64,000 nucleotides of DNA from Stropharia rugosoannulata. Lineage: Eukaryota; Basidiomycota; Agaricomycetes; Agaricales; Strophariaceae. Position 1 is the first letter of the stretch. The number at the start of each line of letters is the position of its first letter. A program made the translations under genes and the position numbers. The stretch covers positions 2,604,001-2,668,000 of the forward strand of contig JANCIK010000006.1 in assembly GCA_028532985.1 (NCBI GenBank), given 5' to 3'. Positions 24,703 to 36,384 of this stretch are shown here, in pieces. Under the pieces are notes generated by a model. The model was not told the DNA's origin. It made no database searches and saw only the letters and a program-made list of their open reading frames with translations.

Positions 24703-25418
24703 GGTTGCAGGTGAAGCAAAGTGGTGAATGACGTGAAGTGGTATGAGGTGGTAGCTGAGAATGGCGCAAACGATGTGGCAAAGTTGCGAGACGAGCTGGG
24801 CTGAAATGCACGAGCAGTGAACAGAACACTTGCAGTATCACAATTAGGCCGAGTTGAGCACTTGCAGTAAAACGTCGATTGCACGAGCAGTACTGAACCG
24901 ATTGACACAAGATTGAACCAAGGTATAGTTCAATGATGCAGAACGTGTGTGATGGAGTTGTGCGAACGACAGTGACGATGTGCGAGTGCAGTGAGCAAAA
25001 CTGTTTCAGAGTGTCAATTGGACGGAATTGAGCACTCTGGTGAAGAACAGTGTATTGCTAGTGAACGGCTGATCGCGATAACCTGTGAGTGGGCAAGTGA
25101 CGGGAGACACGTGTAACGATGAGGTCCTCGAAAGGACCACGTGTTTCGACGATCAGGAGAGCCCGGGGAGCGAAGTCTCTGGTGAACACCAAGAGAGTGC
25201 TATTGACCTAAAACCAAAAGAAGCAGATTGCTCGATAACTGTGCAAGCTGGTGGAATGCAGGTGGTACCAGAACAACGGTCGTGACATGGCAGTCGTGCT
25301 CACGAAAACGAGGCACACCGACCGACGATGAGTGTTAGGTTAAGTACCAAGCCACTCAGTGGAGAAAGGACAGTAGAGTAGTGATGAGTAGGATGCTCAG
25401 AGCGCAGGGCTCATAACC

Positions 25419-25622
25419 TGTTGAAAGCAGACTGCTTACAGGCGCAGAGAGCGAACCTAACTCACACAGAGATGGTGGTGGTAAGAGATTAAGAGGCATC
25501 TACACTAGTACATGCCTTATATACTACCATAAGCGAGATTAACTATATATGGAGCATACTAAATATAGTACGCAATATCTAATCTACTGCTGATGGTCAA
25601 GTCCAATCCATGTAATCTAACA
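25419..25622 (-). repeat. Copia 5' LTR, copy 4 (type A)
   Basis: 204-bp type A LTR; PBS at 25401-25418. Confidence 0.92.
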
Positions 25623-26328
25623 CTGGTACCACTCTCGTTCCGCCAGCTCAATCAGTCCTCACGCAATTTGCTCTTTTTCTTTACAGGTTCTCTGCACTCT
25701 CTTGGTTGCACCAGAGACTGCTTCAGCTTTGTGCTTCCCAGAGCTGTCTGCTCTTTTGCGCATTTAGGGCTTCCTGATCGTTGCCCCACTCCGTTCTTTC
25801 GAGGATCCACTCTTCATACACTCCCTCGCTGCGTGGCGACTGCCACGTCACTACGCTCTGTCGTTCTTCCGCAATCGACTGGTCTTCACCAGAGTGCTCA
25901 ACTCCTCGAGTTAGGACCTCGAAATTTGTTCAGTTCACTGCGACCTCGCATCGACGTCGACTCCGTTGCAACTCAGCATACCGTTTCCTTCATCATCGAT
26001 ACATCGAGCCCCAAGTCTCATCTCGATCGGTCCCATCGTTGTTGAGCAATTCACACTTTAGTACCCAAGTGCTCAACTCCTCGAGTTTGCAACTCCAATT
26101 TGGTCGTCGTTACCACGCCCCGAGTTCGTCATTGTTACCCCTATAACTTGGCAGTCCTAGGTTTCGCGTGCTTGACTATCGGTCCACCCACTCTCACGTC
26201 GATTGCATCTCTCATTGTTCCGCAATCATGTCTTCTTCATCAACACCTCAATTCCCCAAATTGAACTCTGTCAACTATCCATCATGGTCTGCATCCATGA
26301 AGGCCTGGCTTCATTCTCATGGTGTTTG
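25623..26328 (+). repeat. Array spacer 4
   Basis: 706-bp spacer copy with single-base losses near 25773, 25825 and 26010. Confidence 0.88.
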
Positions 26329-26532
26329 TGTTGAAAGCAGACTGCTTACAGGTGCAGAGAGCGAACCTAACACACACAGAGATGATGGTGGGAAGAGATT
26401 AAGAGGCATCTACACTAGTACATGCCTTATATACTACCATAAGCGAGATTAACTATATATGGAGCGTACTAATTATAGTATGCGATATCTAATCTACTGC
26501 TGATGGTCAAGTCCAATCCATGTAATCTAACA
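26329..26532 (-). repeat. Copia 3' LTR, copy 5 (type B)
   Basis: 204-bp type B LTR; polypurine tract at 26533-26539. Confidence 0.92.
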
Positions 26533-26574
26533 CTCCCCCGTGACCAAGGCAGTCTCTATACTACAGTATATACA

Positions 26575-27941
26575 CTATGGTCGAACTCCCATGTGAGAGC
26601 GACAGTAATCTACTTTTGCTGCTGAGAGCAGTTTGGTGAGAATGTTAGCCACCTGTTGTGTTGTGGGTATAAACGAAGGTGTGATGACTCTGTTCTGTAC
26701 AGCCGTCGTAGCCAGTAGAAACAAAGGTCGAGATGCTTCATACATCCGTGGTGCTCTGGGTTTTTCGATACACTAATGGCAGACTGGTTGTCGATGTGCA
26801 GTGTGGAGGGAACCGGAATTGTGAAGCCAAACTCGTGCAGTATGTTGTGCATCCAGGAGATCTCCTTGCCAGCCTCAACTGCAGCAACAAACTCAGCTTC
26901 AGTAGTGGAAAGCGTCACAATGCTCTGCAACTGTTGCACCAAGATCCCTGCATTTGAATCGTTCACTGAGTTGCTTCACAGCACAGTCAATGGATGAAGT
27001 TGATTTGGATGCAAACATGATGTTGTCAATGTAGATGGGCACGAAAATGCGAACTGTGCCATCTGAGTAGATGTACACTGACCTGTCTGCTTCCACTTGC
27101 TTGAAACCCATATCAGTGAGAACGGAGTGCAACTTCATGTTCCACTGCCTAGCTGATTGCTTGAGACCGTAAAGCAATTTGCGCAACTTGCACACCTTGT
27201 TTGGTGCACCTTTGTGAAATCCCTCAGGCTGCAGCATGTAGATGTCCTCATCCAAGTCACCATTGGTGAATGCAGACGAAATGTCCACAGAACGTAGCTC
27301 AAGGTCCTCTGCAGCTGCAATAGCCAGTATCATGCGCAAGGTTGCTGGACGGAAGGTGGGAGCAAAGACTTTGGTGTAATCGACTCCAGGATGTTGACTA
27401 TAGCCCTTTGCGACGATACGAGCCTTGTAACGCTCCACAGTGCCATCTGCATGATGCTTGACCTTGAAGACCCAACCAGAACCAATAGCCTTTGCACCAG
27501 GTGGCAAGTCGACGATTTCCCATGTGTTGTTCTGCAGCAGTGTGTTGTACTCTGCATTTGCTGTGTCTCGCCATCTGTCTGCATTGTCCCCTTGAGTGCC
27601 TGCTTGTAGTTCTTGGGATCTGACACAGTAGCAGCACCAGCAAACTGAACCTCTTCCAAGCCTTGGTCAACAGTGTAACTGTCAAGTTCGTCATTATCGA
27701 GGTCATCAGTCTCAGAAGGCGGCGTAGACGGGAGGGGCACAGCAGTAGGTTTGACTTTCCACCATTCGCCAGGAGGTCGAGATTCACGTGTAGTGCGTCT
27801 CAGAGGCTCAGCAACGACTTTGGGTTCCACAGGAATGGGAGGTGCAACAGTACGAGGCAGTTTGGGCACGTTTGGGGCAGAATGCTGATCTCGTCGAGTT
27901 GAGCATGTTGGTGTTTTTGACGATTGCAGAATGTGATGCAA
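26575..27941 (-). pseudogene. Copia copy 5: reverse transcriptase and RNase H
   Basis: RT core open 26899-27507 with the YIDN box. The N-terminal linker lost three bases near 27730 (GTAGACGGGAGG). RNase H is open to about 26710, where GCCGTCGTAG replaces GCGTCGTGTAG and shifts the tail. Confidence 0.87.
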
Positions 27942-29592
27942 TCACTCCAACTTGGCTGTGGTACTGTCAGACTCGTCTTTCGACGCCCTATCCGATGGTA
28001 CTTGTCTCGACTTGCTAGGACCAGTAGGTGGACCGGAATGCACATGCAATTTTCCAGAATGCGAATTGGGCAGAGTTGAGCACTTTGGTAAACTCGATGA
28101 TTTCACACCAGTGGTCGGTTTCTGTGAGTTGGGAGTAGGTGCATTGTGTTCGTCGTCAGATGACGAGTCAGATGGTGCTGGTCCCGCCGAAGGAGGTGCA
28201 GTTGGTGCGTCCGAGTCATCAGTATCCAAGTCAGGCAAATAGGCAGCAGTAGAATCCCCCCCAGAATCTGGCACATCTGAGAAGTATGAAGGCATGCCCT
28301 TTGGAAACAGGTTGATTGGTGAAGTGACCTTCAAACCAGGAAAACTGTGTTCGTCAAAGATAGCACGTTCTGAGATCACATACTTCTTAGTGGACGGATT
28401 GTAGAACTGCCAGCCTTTGTAGCCTGTAGGATAACCGACGAAAATGCACTTCTCAACATGTGGTTGTAGTGACTTGCGTTTGTCTCTCTGCACAAAGACA
28501 TACGCAGCACAACCAAAAACACGGAGATGGCTCATATCAGGTTTCTTGCCATGCCACTCAGTGTAAGGCACAGAGTCAGTCAGAGACGACGTAGGGAGCC
28601 TGTTCCACACGTGAATGTAAGCCATGACAGCAAGTCGCCAGAACGAGTGGGAGCTTTGCCTCTACCAGCATTGCAGTGACATGCTCAGCAATAGTGCGAT
28701 TGGCGCGTTCAGCAACACCATTCTGCTGAGGCCGATTGCGTGTGCTGTGGCGCCTGTGAATGCCGCATTGCTCCATAAACCGTATGAACTCGTTTGACAT
28801 GTATTCACCAGCCTTGTCATCCTGCATTGCCTTGATTTTCGCATTCAGCTGGTTCTCTGCATATGCCTTGTACACCTTAAATGCATCAAATGCGTCCAAC
28901 TTCTGCTTCAGGAACATGACAGCATGCAGGTGAGTGCAGTCGTCAATGAATGTGATCCAGTAGCGATGTCCCTCAGGCGTAGGCACTGAGAGCGGACCGT
29001 GCAAGTCAGAATGCACCAATTCAAGTGGTTGCGTCGATTTGCGAGTGGAGCTCGGAAATGTGCCAGACGTCATCTTGCCAGCTAAGCATGCTTCGCCGTC
29101 GGATCTGGTTGCTCTTTCGACGTTATGAGCATGCCAGTGACCAGATCCTTCGAAAGCAGCTTGTTGATGTGTGCATGGCTGTGATGTCTGCAACGACGAT
29201 GCCATAGCTCAGCATTCAGTGGTAGAGTCGACGCGTTGCGTTTGCAGACTGTGTAGCAGGCTCCGTGAGCGCATTCAGGATACCACTGTGAGATGCAGTA
29301 ATCGTTGCAGTGAACAGAGTCTTGCCATTTTGCTTGAAGTGCATAGTACTATCATCAACTTCCATAATCATGCCTTTGCGTTTAGTGAGGTATAAACAAG
29401 CAAGTAGATTATTCTTAAGCAATGGTACATGTAAAACGCGAGATATCTCTACAGAAGGCGCTTCCTTCCCATTAACAACCGGGTGGATGACAACTGACCC
29501 TATACCGCCGAGTATACGATAGTATGGTCTGCAAGACGAATGGGAACGATGTGAGGCTTGTAATCGTACATCCATTCTCGATGAGGCGTCAT
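27942..29592 (-). pseudogene. Copia copy 5: protease 2 - HHCC - integrase
   Basis: Broken at the protease (near 29507), at ~29233 (two extra bases, GACGCGTTG), at ~29098 and at ~28647. The C-terminal 227 codons (28625-27942) are open. Confidence 0.87.
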
Positions 29593-29807
29593 ATGGCTAG
29601 TAGCGCCCGTGTCTGCAAGTCAGTGTCAATGCCAGAGTCATTAGAGGAGCGAACACTTGCAGAACCAGCAAATTCTTCAGTTGATTCGCTTTCTTCCTTC
29701 GCAGCATTTGCCTTCTGCTTGCCCTTCCCTCTTCCCTTCGATTTCCCTTGTTTCTGCGATGCACCCTGTTGTGCAGACGACCTTGCATCCTTCTGTGCAT
29801 GCTCAAA

Positions 29808-31571
29808 TCAAAAGCACGTCGATTGCATGTGTCCATCTAACCCACAAAACGTGCATGGCCCAGTAGGCGAGTCAGAGACCGCTTTCTGGTGCGCAGCAAG
29901 TGCAAGTGCAACAGCAGATGCTTCAGCAGCACAATGTCGATGTTGCGCTTCCTCTGTCACAAAGGCCTGCTGCAGCACAGTCTTGTTGAGAGTGTCTCGA
30001 AGCAGCAGAGACGATGCAAATGTGCTGTACTCATCTGATAGTGCACGGATAAGCATCATGCAGGTGAGTTCTTCATCCAAGTTGGTGAGGTCGTACTTGT
30101 CAGGTCGCAAATCCTGGATCCTGCGAATGGCAGTGTCCACTCTGTTCATCAAAGACTGCAAGGTCTCGTCTTCCTGCTTCCTGATAGAGAACAGGTCGTC
30201 ATAGGCATTGAAGCATGTACCAGGACGCTTCTGGAGGTGCACGGATGCGAGTGCAGACCACATCTTGACTGGATCGTCAGAATCATTGTTAAGATGTATC
30301 ATTTGGTCATTCTCCACTGCCAGGAAGATGATACCAGCTGCCTTGTCCCATTTCGTTAACCATGCTTCAAGCGCAGTCTCCTCAGCTGCAGTAGGCAGTG
30401 AGGACAGTCTGGGTTTAGTAGATTCACCAGAAACGATGCGCCAAACACCCTGAGAACGAAGCCAGGCCTTCATGGATGCAGACCATGATGGATAGTTGAC
30501 AGAGTTCAATTTGGGGAATTGAGGTGTTGATGAAGAAGACATGATTGCAGAATGATGAGAGATGCAATCGACGTGAGAGTGGGTGGACCGATTCATCTTG
30601 CCAGCTAAGCATGCTTCGCAAATCGGATCTGGTTGCTCGTTCGACGTTACGAGCATGCCAGTGACCAGGTCCTTGGAAAGCAGCTTGTTGATGTGTGCAT
30701 GGCTGTGATGTCTGCAACGACGATGCCAGAGCTCTGCATTGAGGGGTAGAGTGGACAACGATGAAGCAGAGCATGCAGATTTGCAAATGGGACGTGTGAG
30801 GCCATCCAGAATGGCAGAGTGCGATGCATTCATAGTTGCAGTGAAGATGGTCTTGCCTGAGCAGTTGAAGTACATCTTGTTTGCATTGATCTCAATCAGG
30901 ATGCCAGAGCGCTTGGTGAGGTACAGACATGCAAGCAGGTTGTTGTGCAACTTGGGGACATGCAGGACGCATTGAATGACTACTGCGTCCGCTTTCTTGC
31001 CATTGATGACTGGATGGAACACCACATTGCCAACACCCTCAGAGTAGACAATAGAATCATCTGCGAGACGAATTGGGACACAGTGAGGTTTGTACTCCAC
31101 AATCCAGTCTCGATGAGGCGTCATATGGCTAGTTGCACCTGTATCTGCGAGCCAGTCGAAATCATTGCCTTGTGCGTCACCTGTAGCAAGTGCAGACGCG
31201 AAACCTGCATACTCGACGATTTGCAATGTCTCCTCTGCTGGGGGCAAAGCAGAGTGTGCCATTTGACTAACAGCTGCCAGAGTCAACCACATGCTCACTG
31301 GGTCATGCAGAATGTGAGCCAAGTGTGATTTGAGCTTGTTCTGAACATGACTGTGGATGTAGCCAGCAGCAGCAGTCAACTTGCTTGTCCACATGTCATG
31401 TGCCTCAATCTCAGGCATAGACGGCATGAGTGAGAGCACAGGACGCTTGCATTCACCTGTAACCAGACGCCATAGCTCCTGAGAGCATAACCATGCTTTC
31501 ATGTTGCAAGACCAGAGTTGGTAGTTGGCAGTGCTCAGTTTGTCAAACTGAGGTGTTGCAAAGAAACTCAT
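29808..31571 (-). pseudogene. Copia copy 5: chimeric Gag1-protease-HHCC-Gag2
   Basis: Uninterrupted 587 codons from ATG 31571. The frame stays open upstream to 31637 through the truncation point, so transcription from the neighbouring repeat could extend the N-terminus. Ends at the shared TGA after the zinc knuckle. Confidence 0.88.
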
Positions 31572-31630
31572 GGTTGCAGGTGAAGCAAAGTGGTGAACGA
31601 CGTGAAGTGGTATGAGGTGGTAGCTGAGAA

Positions 31631-31703
31631 TGCACATAGGACTGTGGCTGGGTACCGTAGTATACGGGGCCTCAGTAAACTATTAGTATACTGTAGATCA
31701 CGG
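31631..31703 (+). repeat. 73-bp inverted repeat, left arm
   Basis: Begins TGCACATAGGAC exactly at the end of the copia array and ends GTAGATCACGG. Read on the opposite strand, 42206-42278 has the same length and matches at about 58 of 73 positions, with the first 25 bases nearly identical. It could be a terminal inverted repeat of a large element or two copies of one short repeat; no target-site duplication is visible. Confidence 0.7.
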
Positions 31704-32150
31704 GCCCATTTTCAACAAATGGCAACCTAGTATAATACCGTGATCTACGGGGCTAATGGCAACCTATCTTAGTACCGTGTTTCACAGGGCCATTTTCAAC
31801 AAATGGCATCTGCATATATAGGTGATGTAAATCGGGCGGAAAAATGACTTACGGCAGCATTATATATATTTTTCTGAAGCAAATCCGGCGGAATTAGTGT
31901 GCAGAGCGAGATAATGGATTGTAGTTGATGACTTTTATTATTTCCGCCGGTTTTTGAATATTTCCGCCGGATAGACGGTACTATATAAATCTACTACTTT
32001 GTTGCCGCCGATTTGTGCATTTAAAATTATTTTTATGGGTCAGTAGAATTCAAATACTTGATTACACTTTTTGTTTCGTAAAAAAGTAGATATTGTATGG
32101 TTTGCATTTTAAAAAATTTGATCGCGAAGTCCGGCAGCTAAAATTCCTAT
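31704..32150. repeat. Degenerate hairpin repeats, AT-rich
   Basis: No gene. The phrase CATTTTCAACAAATGGCA occurs twice (about 31708 and 31792). CCGTGATCTACGG near 31739 can pair with CTGTAGATCACGG of the inverted repeat. CCGCCGG/CCGGCGG words begin here (31880-31975). Confidence 0.6.
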
Positions 32151-33320
32151 GGTACATTTATTTGATGCACCAGGGTGCAGGCCTATAGAAGTACCAAATT
32201 TTCGGTGACCTCTGGGCATAAGAAATGATTTTTACAAGTAGAAAAGATTGAAACCTGGATTTATCAAGGATAAAGATTGTACATTTAATTGTGAGGTTTG
32301 TATGCCTTTGTACACGCTTTATAATGCACCTGGGCACCACCAGGCCGCCGGCCTATAGAGACAACAAGTCTCTTGCAGCCTCTGGGTTAAGAAATAATTT
32401 TTATGATTATAAAAGATTAAAAGCCAGATTTATGAATGATAAAGATTGTTTAATTAATTGTGAGGTCTGGCGGCTTTGATACATGCCTTGCAGTGCACCT
32501 GGCCGCCGGATTTTATTCCCAACAAGTCCTCAAGAGCCTCTGGACACAAATGATTTTTACAATCAGAAATGATTGAAACCCAGATTTATGAAGAATGAAT
32601 ATTGTTTAATTAACTCTGAGGTCCGGCGGCTTTTTTACACACCTTATAGTGCACCTGCTCAATACCTTGTTGCCAACCTATAAATACAACAAGTTTCCGG
32701 CGGGTTCTGGGCCCAAAAAATGATTTTTACAAGTAGAAAAGATTGAAATCTGGATTTATGAAAGATAAATATTGTTTACTTATCTGTGATGGCTTGCCGC
32801 TTTTTTACACACATTATAGTGCATTTGGGCACTACTTGGTTGCGTACTTGTATGGTCAACAGATTTCCGGCGGCCTATGAGTATAAAAAGAATTTTACAA
32901 TTAAAGAAGATTGAAAGCCGGATTTAAGAAGGATAACAATTGTTTAATTAATCATGAGGTACAGTGTCTTTTCTAGACGTCTTGTAGTGCACCTGGCCGC
33001 CGTATTGTATGGCCAACAGGTTTCCGGCGGCTTTTGGGCATAAGGAATTGTTTTTATAGTTAGAAAAGATTAAAACTCGGATTTAAATTAAATAAAGATT
33101 GTTTAATTGATTGTGAGGTCCGGCGGATTTTTTACACGTCTTGCAGTATACCTGGCTGCTGTCTTGTGTGGCCAACAAATTTCCGGCGGGTTTTGAGCAC
33201 AAAAATTGATTTTTAAAAGTAGAAAAGATTGAAACCTGGATTTACAAAGAATAAAGATTGTTTAATTAATTATCAGGTCCCCCAACCTCAAGACATGCCT
33301 TGTAGTGCAACTGGCTGCTG
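32150..33320. repeat. Seven degenerate ~160-bp tandem repeats
   Basis: A block containing GAAAAGATTGAAACCTGGAT recurs at about 32244, 32406, 32566, 32737, 32903, 33063 and 33219 (spacing 156-171). Each unit also has a TTTAATTAAT stretch, a 'gcacctgg' phrase and a CCGGCGG or GCCGCCGG word. Copies are diverged and no gene is seen. The last unit runs into the gypsy protease relic. Confidence 0.8.
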
Positions 33321-33321
33321 C

Positions 33322-35001
33322 CTATATTTTCCTTTCTGGGTTTATATTGTGAGACAGTTTTCTCCATATGCACTTGTCCATTGCCATGATTTCCGATCCT
33401 TGGTCCAAGACACATTCCGCCGTGAATTCACTGTTTAGCAACGCGGGTATCACCCTGAGTTTCATAAGGGGAGAAGCCGTCAAAAGGACTCTATCTGATG
33501 GCCCATTTTCCGAAGCAAATTGTAGCACATAAGACCCTTCATTTTCTTCGCCATGGACATAGCTAACCGTCGGAATTCTCTTTGGTGTAGTTGTTTCCTT
33601 GAAATATTTCCGAAGTTCTCCAGAAATAGCCAACAACTCTCTTTGAGAAATAGTAATTTCTGCATCCAAAGATTTTGATATGACTTTCTTAAGAAGATCC
33701 AGATTTTCCGCTCCTGAGGTGAATCAGTACTGGGGTCCTTTAGCTGGTTCAAATCTTACATGTGCTTCTGGTATTGTCTTTTCCGATTTCCTTTCGGCAA
33801 TCATGACTTCAGGGACTTTTTCATAAGCAGATGAGTTTTTGCCTGGTCCAGGTTTGTCTTGGGGCAAAGACCTTGTCTTCAGATAAACCTCACCAATTTC
33901 TTCGTCGACTTCTTCGAGTTTACTGGAAGAATTAAACAAGGTTTCAGCCGTAGTACAGGAAAACATCATCGTGGTAGCTGGCGACAGGTGAGGGGGTACA
34001 TCTCGAACACGTTGCAGTTTGAGGATGTTTTCAATCCTTTCTTTTATTGTTCCAGTTCCATTGATCCAGTCGCCGTTAGCCATTGTGAATCTACCATTCG
34101 GTCCTTGTTTGATGATTCCCTTGTTTATAAATTCATCCGGCAAGTTGCAAGACCTCATAATATGATTAATGTCTCCGCAAAACAAGCAACCAGGGGCATA
34201 GCGCAGAGTGGAACCATACATAGGTCTTTCTTGCATCAGAAAAGATGTATTAGGTTGGCCTTGCATAAACATCTTTATTGGTCCTAATTCTGATGTCATT
34301 TTCCTTAGCATGAGCTCAAGAGCAGTTTCTTCGGTTTTCGTCTGTTCACAAGGTGTGTCTTCAAGGCCATACCTGTCAGAATAAGTGTTATCTTGAAGAA
34401 CATATCGAGCCGCTCGATTAACTTGAAGATAATCATGAACCAGGCCCGGTTTCCGCTTCGGGTCTTCAGCCGTTAATTGAGTAAGAACCTTCGCCCTGAA
34501 TTCTTTTGGAAGACCTAGAACATAGTTTCTGTTGATGTTGTCTCTTGATGATAATTGCTCCTTCTCCAGATAAGTAGCTATAATCATGAATTCACAATGA
34601 TATTCTGCTAGAAGTTCTTGATTATCCATGGGTTTGCTCGAAAACTTCTGTATTAATTTATGCAAATCGTTGACTGAGTATTTGTAGAGCGAATCCAACC
34701 CAGGGAAATATTCCAGTAATATTTGTTTATTCTCCTTCCAGGATTTGTTTTCATCTAGAATATTCTTCCATGTTTCGTGGTATCGGTAATCCACATACCA
34801 CAGGGTTTTTGTAATCCGTGTGATATCTGATGTGTCTCCCCTGTCTTTGCATAATTCCTCGATGTCCTCTAGGTATCGATGTAAAGGAGTAGTGGGTCCT
34901 GTAAACGATGGAGCATCTTTTGAGTTGCAATTTGGGTAAGGCTTGACTTTGGGCGCCACGGTTTGAACTTCAAAAGGGTTTGCTTCAATTCCGTGATCCA
35001 T
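33322..35001 (-). pseudogene. Gypsy (Ty3-type) gag-protease relic
   Basis: From ATG 35001 the first 425 codons are a Gag: a retrotransposon gag helical domain (about residues 50-190) and the zinc knuckle CLFCGDINHIMRSC near 275. The frame meets a TGA at 33724 (GGCCCCCAGTAC-TGA-TTC) and continues in the same frame as the protease domain, with active-site motif VLDQGSEIMAM. RT, RNase H and integrase are absent: the ORF stops about where the 160-bp repeats start. The TGA probably replaces a Trp codon, by inference from the family-like context. Confidence 0.8.
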
Positions 35002-35155
35002 TTCCGATATATGGCTGAGTACTGAAGATATTTGGCTTCCTGACGGTGTCGGTCTTTTCCTTCTTCTCTTGATGGGCGCTTCAGGAGGTTGTAGGGGTAT
35101 AGCAAATTCTGCAGCAAGTTGACAAGTTATCCAACGGTCTGGAACAGACGGATCT

Positions 35156-35249
35156 ATTGTGAACTGTAGACCCTTGCGGTGGGCTCCACATTGTGAGGTG
35201 CGAAGTTGGGCAGGACGGGTCTGAAAAGCCTGTCTCTATAGTTCACAAT
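35156..35249. other. Long hairpin in gypsy 5' region
   Basis: ATTGTGAACTGTAGA (35156-35170) and TCTATAGTTCACAAT (35235-35249) are inverted, 14 of 15 paired. TAGACCC and GGGTCTG inside can extend the stem. The position between LTR and gag would suit a dimerisation or packaging structure, but the role is unknown. Confidence 0.5.
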
Positions 35250-36156
35250 GTGCAAAGGCAACGTGTGTACAACGATAGCACATTGAAAAGGTTTTACTTG
35301 TTTTATAACAAGGAGCTTCCAGTGTACGAGGTTTAAACAACGGTTTCCGATGCAAGATGGTATGATGTGTGTAGGTAGAATTTAACCCTGAAGGAAGCTA
35401 GAGAAGTACAGAGATATTCTACTCCTTAAATACCCGTCTGGTTGCCATGCCCAGATCGTACCATATACATCCACGAAGATCCGACTGCCTGTGCTGACTT
35501 TATCTTGTCGGAAACCATGCTGCTCTACAGCATGCTTCATATTTTGGCCACAAATTTCCTTATCTTCGGAAACCAAGCCCAAGCACAAGAAATCTTCCTG
35601 TGGCCGGATCATCTCCATGTTCACCCCTAAACATATATCTCCTCCGACCCTCTCTCCACACCTATGTCCCTTGTGTTTGTGTCGAGATTCTTCTGCTTTC
35701 TGCTACCACACGCCTGCATGTCATCGGAAACCCTTGCATATCATCGGAATCCGTCACCATTTTTGTCCCAGGTTGTATGTATGAGTATTTCCATGTGATT
35801 GACTTCCTTGTGGGTCCATAGTTACATCAGATTGTTAATATTGATCTGATGTTGTCGGCATCAGAAGTCCAATATTGCTCTGATGCTGTTGTCTTTCTTG
35901 ATCTGCCGTTGAGTTGTAATAACATCTTGAGTCTTCCTTGTGCTTGTCTTCTTGTTTCATCATGTACATATTTCATATCTTCGAATAAACTTGCATCTTC
36001 ATATCTCAGTCTTCATATTTCGTGCTTCTTCTTGTTCTTTCAGTTTCCGATAGTAGTTTCCGATCGTTATGGCGGATATGTTGCTTCTTGTGTATCTATT
36101 TTCTAAACCTTATGGTTTTTCTTGTTTTCACGAGGGGCCAGCCCCAGCCCCTCACA
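35250..36156 (-). repeat. Candidate gypsy 5' LTR
   Basis: On the minus strand the candidate begins TGTGAGGGGCTGGGGCTG at 36156, a TG-start with a GC-rich self-complementary head, and lies upstream of the gag ORF. The CA end and PBS could not be placed with confidence; the inner boundary given is approximate. The word TTTCCGAT/ATCGGAAA is repeated (about 35343, 35508, 35565, 35721, 35741, 36043, 36056). There is no partner 3' LTR in the window. Confidence 0.5.
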
Positions 36157-36168
36157 CCGCCGTGGGGA

Positions 36169-36384
36169 TCACGCCAGCAGTTCTAAAAAGTTTTGAGTGG
36201 TCAGCGGAGTAAAAGACCCAGCGGACCAGCTGAGTGTTGTGCGTACTAAGTCAATAGCCAGAAGCTCGAGGCTCCCGGTATAGTTGGAAGGCATGGCAGA
36301 AGCCAAGCCTCTGATATCTTGGATTAATGCCAGCTGATGCTTGACATTACTAAAGTTGTACAGCAGAGCAGGTGCGTTGGACAT
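36169..36384 (-). CDS. Small hypothetical ORF in CTCAGCRGA block (71 aa)
   Basis: Begins at ATG 36384. A TATATATA run lies 37-46 bp upstream (about 36420-36428), which supports a real promoter. The protein is Leu-rich with no domain I recognise (LASAMPSNYTGSLELLAIDL). It is one of four minus-strand, TATA-led ORFs in this block. It may be an exon of something larger; no clear splice partner was found. Confidence 0.35.
   Translation of the reverse strand: MSNAPALLYNFSNVKHQLALIQDIRGLASAMPSNYTGSLELLAIDLVRTTLSWSAGSFTPLTTQNFLELLA

Larger units (their letters stand above)
19461..25622 (-). mobile_element. Ty1/copia element copy 4 (complete, 6162 bp)
   Basis: Same architecture. It has the longest uninterrupted protease 2-HHCC-integrase ORF (549 codons) but a frameshift in the Gag1 module near 23750. 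The leader near 25305 differs (GAAAACGAGGCACACCGACC). Confidence 0.94.
1..31632 (-). repeat. Head-to-tail array of copia element plus spacer, 6.87-kb period
   Basis: The same ~6870-bp unit recurs 4.6 times in one orientation. Equivalent points lie at 179, 7046, 13923, 20794 and 27663. Each unit is LTR-bounded copia element (about 6165 bp) followed by a ~707-bp non-element spacer. The left end is outside the window. The right end breaks inside the 5' leader of the fifth copy at about 31632, where a different repeat family begins. Simple LTR-LTR recombination would give copies sharing single LTRs with no spacer, so this is amplification of a larger segment. Confidence 0.95.
26329..31632 (-). 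mobile_element. Ty1/copia element copy 5 (5' end lost)
   Basis: Starts with a normal 3' LTR. It is truncated in the leader ~60 bp upstream of the gag1 ATG, so 5' LTR and PBS are missing. The break at 31632 joins directly to the 73-bp inverted repeat. It carries substitutions absent from the inner copies, for example a CpG transition at ~30213 that turns an Arg of Gag2 into Cys. Confidence 0.93.
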
